DNA from: an uncultured Acidobacteriota bacterium
Lineage (GTDB): Bacteria > Acidobacteriota > Polarisedimenticolia > Polarisedimenticolales > Polarisedimenticolaceae
NCBI GenBank assembly: GCA_945787955.1
Contig: CALZKF010000006.1
Location: forward strand, 1 to 35,249
Direction of reading: 5' to 3'
DNA: 35,249 bases
Of the stretch, positions 32,601 to 35,249 are shown piece by piece. Below the pieces are notes generated by a model, which searched no databases, was not told the origin of the DNA, and saw only the letters and a program-made list of their open reading frames with translations. Each line of letters begins with the position of its first letter. Position 1 is the stretch's first letter. Position numbers and translations under genes: made by a program.

Positions 32601-33516
32601 GGACGGCCCGTGGCAGATGATCGTCATCGACGACGACAACTGGGCGTCGGCGGACATGTGGTTCCACGACTTCGACGGCGACGGCTACCTGGACCTGGTG
32701 GCCAACCAGATCTTCAGTTCCACGGTGACGGTCTACCGCCATCCCGGTGCGAACCTGGACGACCCGTGGGTGCCGGAGGTGATCATCTCCGGGCTGACCT
32801 CTCCCAGCGACATGTGGCTGGCGGACATGGACGGCGACGGCCTGATGGACGTGGTCAGCGCCGATCACACCGCCCACCGCGGGGTGTGGCACAGGAACCC
32901 GGGACCGGGGGGCGCCGTACCGTGGCGGTCCACCATGATCTTCCGGAACGTCCGTCTTCCCGGCGACTTCGCCATGGTCGACATCGACGAAGACGGCGAC
33001 CTGGACTGGGTCGGCACGTCCCTGACCCTGGGCCAGGCGTTCATCATCGAACAGATACGGCCGGACATGGGCCTGGTGGCGAACCTGTCGGTGCCGGCGG
33101 ACTTCGACGGCCAGGTCACCCAGTTGCTGATCACCCTCGCGGACAGCCTGCCGGTGACCGGTATGCCGGCGGCGGTCCTGGCAACCATCCAGAATCTGGA
33201 CGCCGACGAAAACGGACTGGGAGACGTGGACGAGATCCTGAACGCCTCCCGCGACCTCACACTGGCCCTGGAAGACGTCGGGATCACCGGAACCTACCAC
33301 GTGGTGGCGGCGCTGTACATGGAAGGCGGCGGCGTGTTCCAGCCGGTGCCGGGGGTCGATTACATGGCCGCCAGCGGCCCGATGACCTTCGGCCAGGGGT
33401 TGGTGCAGGTCAGCCTCGACCTGGAACTGCTGGACCCGGTGCAACCGACCCAGCCGGAGGAACCGGCCCAACCGAACCGTGACACGCCGCGAAGGGGGTG
33501 GACGAGCGGACGCTGA
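29623..33516 (+). CDS. Large secreted protein: chelatase-like domain, duplicated unknown domain, FG-GAP propeller
   Basis: The 1297-residue protein has a signal peptide (about residues 1-20). Residues 34-70 hold a short module, VCHYPPGNTGNPQTI to AHLAHGDTLGPC, seen at the start of various secreted bacterial proteins. Residues 77-460 look like a ferrochelatase/CbiX-type alpha/beta domain: VALLFVGHGEP, VVVPMLMADSTHTQEVAELV, VVLASHGSPYVPP, and SIEDALAAFEADGYKHVMVV. Residues 470-590 and 600-722 are two copies of one domain (LCVTVSADELTGDGLQFMLY versus ICVTVTAQAVTGPDLKLLLY, each ending near EPTDARGFS). Residues 760-1130 hold six FG-GAP/VCBS-like repeats with DxDGDG calcium loops. The last 150 residues resemble a C-terminal beta-domain, then a Pro/Glu-rich tail. 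GGAGG precedes the ATG. Location is extracytoplasmic; function unknown. Confidence 0.85.
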   Translation: MRTAVAVLAILVLVTGVALGGSENGPSGEGKYVVCHYPPGNTGNPQTIRVGSQKSVDAHLAHGDTLGPCADGKKKVALLFVGHGEPAAREDGDVPITLADGEPFGPFAASLGVPPGSQYTEWAAAYDEIATAMTYIFPDLNGNGVPHEMMLVPDGDVPGFFNWFAFQASVYEYYQACDNYSPHNDALRVHVDSLDIEVCGAEVDLYLAYLDAVPRIRDVVWEIARSGPYQELVVVPMLMADSTHTQEVAELVEESEHLIPGMEVVVGEPFFEIPFMKRRLRNAVVGMAEYVRTAIPADVIDYHIGVVLASHGSPYVPPFAEFGWQEGEIYSSLIPSEDAFHEEIQHMLPWMVRTGRMNYSEPSIEDALAAFEADGYKHVMVVPSAFPTATIHTMWHVAVPAIGRAVLPQEGLVSHTRSSGMTVYYSAEGLADVEPGRTQFRDGLDFVGKTAVMEALQECGSDGIGAPYVPCPAGNLCVTVSADELTGDGLQFMLYETTAADWPQAFESLPAPGWVVLQPPAIPESFPARLLIPLDDNLLPVAGGTLEGARLGLAIASTSGSAVEPTDARGFSGTTVVHDGDGSLNFGTVHVAAPQEGGICLPGEICVTVTAQAVTGPDLKLLLYEADEEGWPQQFLSLPTPSWVVTESPPVPDNWPIHIRIPMAENLFAISSEPLEGARLGLAVVTGVASTFIVEPTDARGFSASTLVYETGAIMEYGDVELRVPLGDPCDLNPFHVSCLTGPLFWQEHLLGDTGFVPGAIYLDVADVDGDGVNDIVMVGEPHFEDPDLPLDVLKLGVYYLNEDFSVRETEIIDQWSEADPLFYSPWGVNVIDHAGEPMIIVGTNIPELAPLEDGSGAVLSYRLEEGVWQRSIVMENPDPTVTNYNAMIVVTSDMDGDGDEDLALSGAFGSSSVGNWMENTGVAADPWVPHLHDMAPGTDPYIRGTLAYKSTDLNGDGYPEVVYNAMFDIANTDPPRYRGEIWLGVNPGPQGWDGPWQMIVIDDDNWASADMWFHDFDGDGYLDLVANQIFSSTVTVYRHPGANLDDPWVPEVIISGLTSPSDMWLADMDGDGLMDVVSADHTAHRGVWHRNPGPGGAVPWRSTMIFRNVRLPGDFAMVDIDEDGDLDWVGTSLTLGQAFIIEQIRPDMGLVANLSVPADFDGQVTQLLITLADSLPVTGMPAAVLATIQNLDADENGLGDVDEILNASRDLTLALEDVGITGTYHVVAALYMEGGGVFQPVPGVDYMAASGPMTFGQGLVQVSLDLELLDPVQPTQPEEPAQPNRDTPRRGWTSGR

Positions 33517-33624
33517 GGGACCGCTACGGCCGATCCGGCGGTGCGGAACAATTTCAGCACGATGGCAGGTTCGGCGAACCGGATCCGGTTGGATCTGCCT
33601 TATCATGGCGGACAGGGAGGGTCG

Positions 33625-34425
33625 ATGCTGCTCCATGTCGCCGCCGTGCTCGTGCTGACCGTATCGCCGGCTGCGCCTGACGCCACCGTCGCGGCCGACC
33701 CGACCCTGCCGCAGGCGCTGGATCACCTTCGCCGGCTTGCACAGCGCTACGAAGACTCGGCGCTGCGGTTCACATGCGACGAGACGATTCACAACCACTC
33801 CCACACCGGACGCAAGGATTACTCCTTCCGGTATATCTATCGTCGCCGTGACGACGGCAGCCTTGACGATTACCGGCAGCCGGCATCGAAGCGAGGTCCC
33901 CAATCCCTTGATGAGGCGCCGCTGCCATCTGCTCTGCAGCGCGCCTACTCCTGGATCTTCCTGTTCGACCCATCCCATGCCCCCTATTACGACTACAGTC
34001 TGGCCGGCACGAAAATGGTGGACGAACGGACGGCCATCGGGATTCGGGCGCACCCCGGCGAGCCCCGAATCGAGGGCATCAACGACTGGGTCGCCACGGC
34101 CTGGATCTGCAAAGAGACCGGAGATCTTCTGAAGGTGGAAGCGATCTCATTCGATGATCATGCTTACCGGGAGGCTCGTGAACAGAGCATGCGTCATCCG
34201 AACGGGCCGGACCGGAATTATAGCTTCACCGAATTAACAACGGTTTTCGACATGACTCGCGGGAATCTGAGCTTACCGAGCGAAGTACAATTGCTCGGGC
34301 TTACATACCACAAGCAGGATCTGAAACCACGCCGTGATTTTCTGGTCCGGCAGATCTACCTGAACTGCCGTTTCTACAAGGTCACCACAAGCACCGGGGC
34401 GGGTTTGCCGGACCTCTCGAAATAG
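33625..34425 (+). CDS. Secreted protein of unknown function
   Basis: The 266-residue protein has a hydrophobic N-terminus (LLHVAAVLVLTVSPAAP) with likely cleavage after TVAA (near residue 23). The mature part starts with a helix, LPQALDHLRRLAQRYEDSAL, then RFTCDETIH and strands YSFRYIYRRRDDGSLDDYR. Further on are WIFLFDP, RTAIGIRAHPGEPRI, WICKETGDLLKVEAISFD and LLGLTYHKQDLKPRRDFLVRQIY. Two to three strands with alternating polar residues recall LolA/LolB-like lipoprotein-binding folds, but no motif proves it. I cannot name a family. I chose ATG 33625 with GGGAGGG in front, rather than 33541, because the signal peptide begins there. The DNA toward its 3' end is AT-richer than the preceding gene. 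It is convergent with the DAHP synthase gene, 30 bases away. Confidence 0.7.
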   Translation: MLLHVAAVLVLTVSPAAPDATVAADPTLPQALDHLRRLAQRYEDSALRFTCDETIHNHSHTGRKDYSFRYIYRRRDDGSLDDYRQPASKRGPQSLDEAPLPSALQRAYSWIFLFDPSHAPYYDYSLAGTKMVDERTAIGIRAHPGEPRIEGINDWVATAWICKETGDLLKVEAISFDDHAYREAREQSMRHPNGPDRNYSFTELTTVFDMTRGNLSLPSEVQLLGLTYHKQDLKPRRDFLVRQIYLNCRFYKVTTSTGAGLPDLSK

Positions 34426-34455
34426 CTCCAGGGTCCAGGTTTTTCGATCCCGCGA

Positions 34456-35249
34456 TCAGTCGAAACCCTGAATCAAATCCGCCAGGGCCTGCCCCGACAA
34501 TGCCTGGGGCCCGTCGCAGAGCGCATTCTCCGGATCAGGATGGATCTCGACCATGATCGCGTCAGCGCCGACTGCGTGAGCGCCACGGGCCAGTGGCGCC
34601 ACCAGGTTCCGACGTCCGGCGGCATGGCTGGGATCGACGCACACCGGCAGGTGTGTCTTCTCCCGCAGCACTGGAACCGCGGACAGATCCAGGGTCGCCC
34701 GAACGGCGGTTTCGAAGGTTCGGATTCCGCGCTCGCAGAGCACGACCTGGAAGTTGCCCTGGGCCATGATGTATTCCGCCGCCATCAGGAATTCGTCGAT
34801 GCTGGCCATCATGCCGCGCTTGAGTAGAACAGGCCTGTCGGTCCGACCGACTTCCCGCAGCAATTCGAAGTTCTGCATATTGCGCGCTCCGACCTGCAGC
34901 ATGTCCGCCAGTTCGGCAACGCGCCGCACCTGCTCCGGCGCCATGACTTCGGTGACGATGGGAAGGTTGTAGCGGTCTCCCGCTTCGCGAAGCATGCGCA
35001 GCCCTTCCCAGCCCAGTCCCTGGAACGAGTACGGTGATGTCCTCGGCTTGAAGACGCCGCCCCGCAACACCAGCCCCCCAGCATCGCAAACGTCGCGGGC
35101 GGCGATGTCGAGTTGCTCAGGGTTCTCCACCGCACAGGGACCGGCGATCACGACGAAGGAACCGTCGCCGAATACGGCGTCACCTACCCGGATCTTGGAC
35201 CGCTCGCCGACACCGGTCGTATCGTATTTGAAGGCACCCTTGCCTGCCT
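34456..35249 (-). CDS. aroF: DAHP synthase (3-deoxy-7-phosphoheptulonate synthase), AroA-beta/KDO8P-synthase type, 5' end cut
   Basis: About 263 C-terminal residues are visible; the frame stays open to the right edge. Blocks of the KDO8P-synthase-like DAHP synthases occur in order: [107 protein letters not shown] and [19 protein letters not shown]. The enzyme condenses phosphoenolpyruvate and erythrose 4-phosphate in the first step of the shikimate pathway; GPCAVEN and the Cys, His, Glu and Asp of the metal site are visible. The GTG just before IAGPC is not the start, since [14 protein letters not shown] continues upstream in frame. Any N-terminal ferredoxin-like regulatory domain would lie outside. 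The sequence excludes KDO8P synthase by its [11 protein letters not shown] loop. Confidence 0.92.
   Translation of the reverse strand, partial: AGKGAFKYDTTGVGERSKIRVGDAVFGDGSFVVIAGPCAVENPEQLDIAARDVCDAGGLVLRGGVFKPRTSPYSFQGLGWEGLRMLREAGDRYNLPIVTEVMAPEQVRRVAELADMLQVGARNMQNFELLREVGRTDRPVLLKRGMMASIDEFLMAAEYIMAQGNFQVVLCERGIRTFETAVRATLDLSAVPVLREKTHLPVCVDPSHAAGRRNLVAPLARGAHAVGADAIMVEIHPDPENALCDGPQALSGQALADLIQGFD

Overview
The window is 35 kb of GC-rich (visibly above 60 %), gene-dense bacterial chromosome with short intergenic gaps, many 1-11 bp start/stop overlaps and good Shine-Dalgarno sites. I saw no transposase, integrase, phage gene, CRISPR array, tRNA or rRNA. The gene mix fits an anaerobic or microaerophilic Gram-negative bacterium with a periplasm: a multihaem cytochrome c/b fusion, ferredoxin-dependent 2-oxoacid oxidation, a NuoEF-type flavin module, a rubrerythrin-like protein, a CsgG-like secreted protein and FG-GAP proteins. 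Something near Acidobacteriota or another sediment lineage is my best guess. That placement is inference from gene content; there is no marker gene in the window.

Layout. 1-2.7 kb: a metallophosphoesterase cut by the left edge (minus strand), divergent from gnd (6-phosphogluconate dehydrogenase), which overlaps arsC (thioredoxin-type arsenate reductase). 2.8-6.7 kb: an 11-haem cytochrome c fused to a five-helix cytochrome b domain, then a YgiQ-type radical SAM protein. 6.9-9.0 kb: two tandem paralogous secreted beta-helix proteins in visibly AT-richer DNA. 9.3-11.0 kb: DeaD-type RNA helicase. 11.1-12.1 kb: a small basic protein plus an eroded nucleotidyltransferase-like partner, apparently transcribed from a leaderless promoter. 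12.1-16.2 kb: a second metallophosphoesterase, a DUF4097-type secreted protein with DDGD repeats, a GPP34-like protein and a nitronate-monooxygenase-like flavoprotein.

16.4-23.9 kb is the centrepiece: one tight ten-gene operon. It encodes a P-loop ATPase, a four-subunit VOR/KOR-type 2-oxoacid:ferredoxin oxidoreductase (delta, alpha, beta, gamma), a NuoE, a HydB-like NuoF with N-terminal and C-terminal Fe-S extensions, a shortened NuoG/HydA-like Fe-S subunit without any catalytic domain, a four-cluster CooF/HycB-like ferredoxin, and a rubrerythrin-like di-iron protein. The arrangement suggests that 2-oxoacid oxidation is physically coupled, through an Fe-S/flavin module resembling electron-bifurcating enzymes, to NAD(P).

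24.0-29.2 kb: a CsgG-like protein, a second DUF4097-like protein, corA and lapA (minus strand), and a divergent SLC13/DASS transporter whose only well-placed start codon appears to be AUC behind a ten-base Shine-Dalgarno. 29.6-33.5 kb: a 1297-residue secreted protein joining a chelatase-like domain, two copies of an unknown ~120-residue domain and an FG-GAP beta-propeller. 33.6-35.2 kb: a secreted protein of unknown function and, cut by the right edge, a DAHP synthase.
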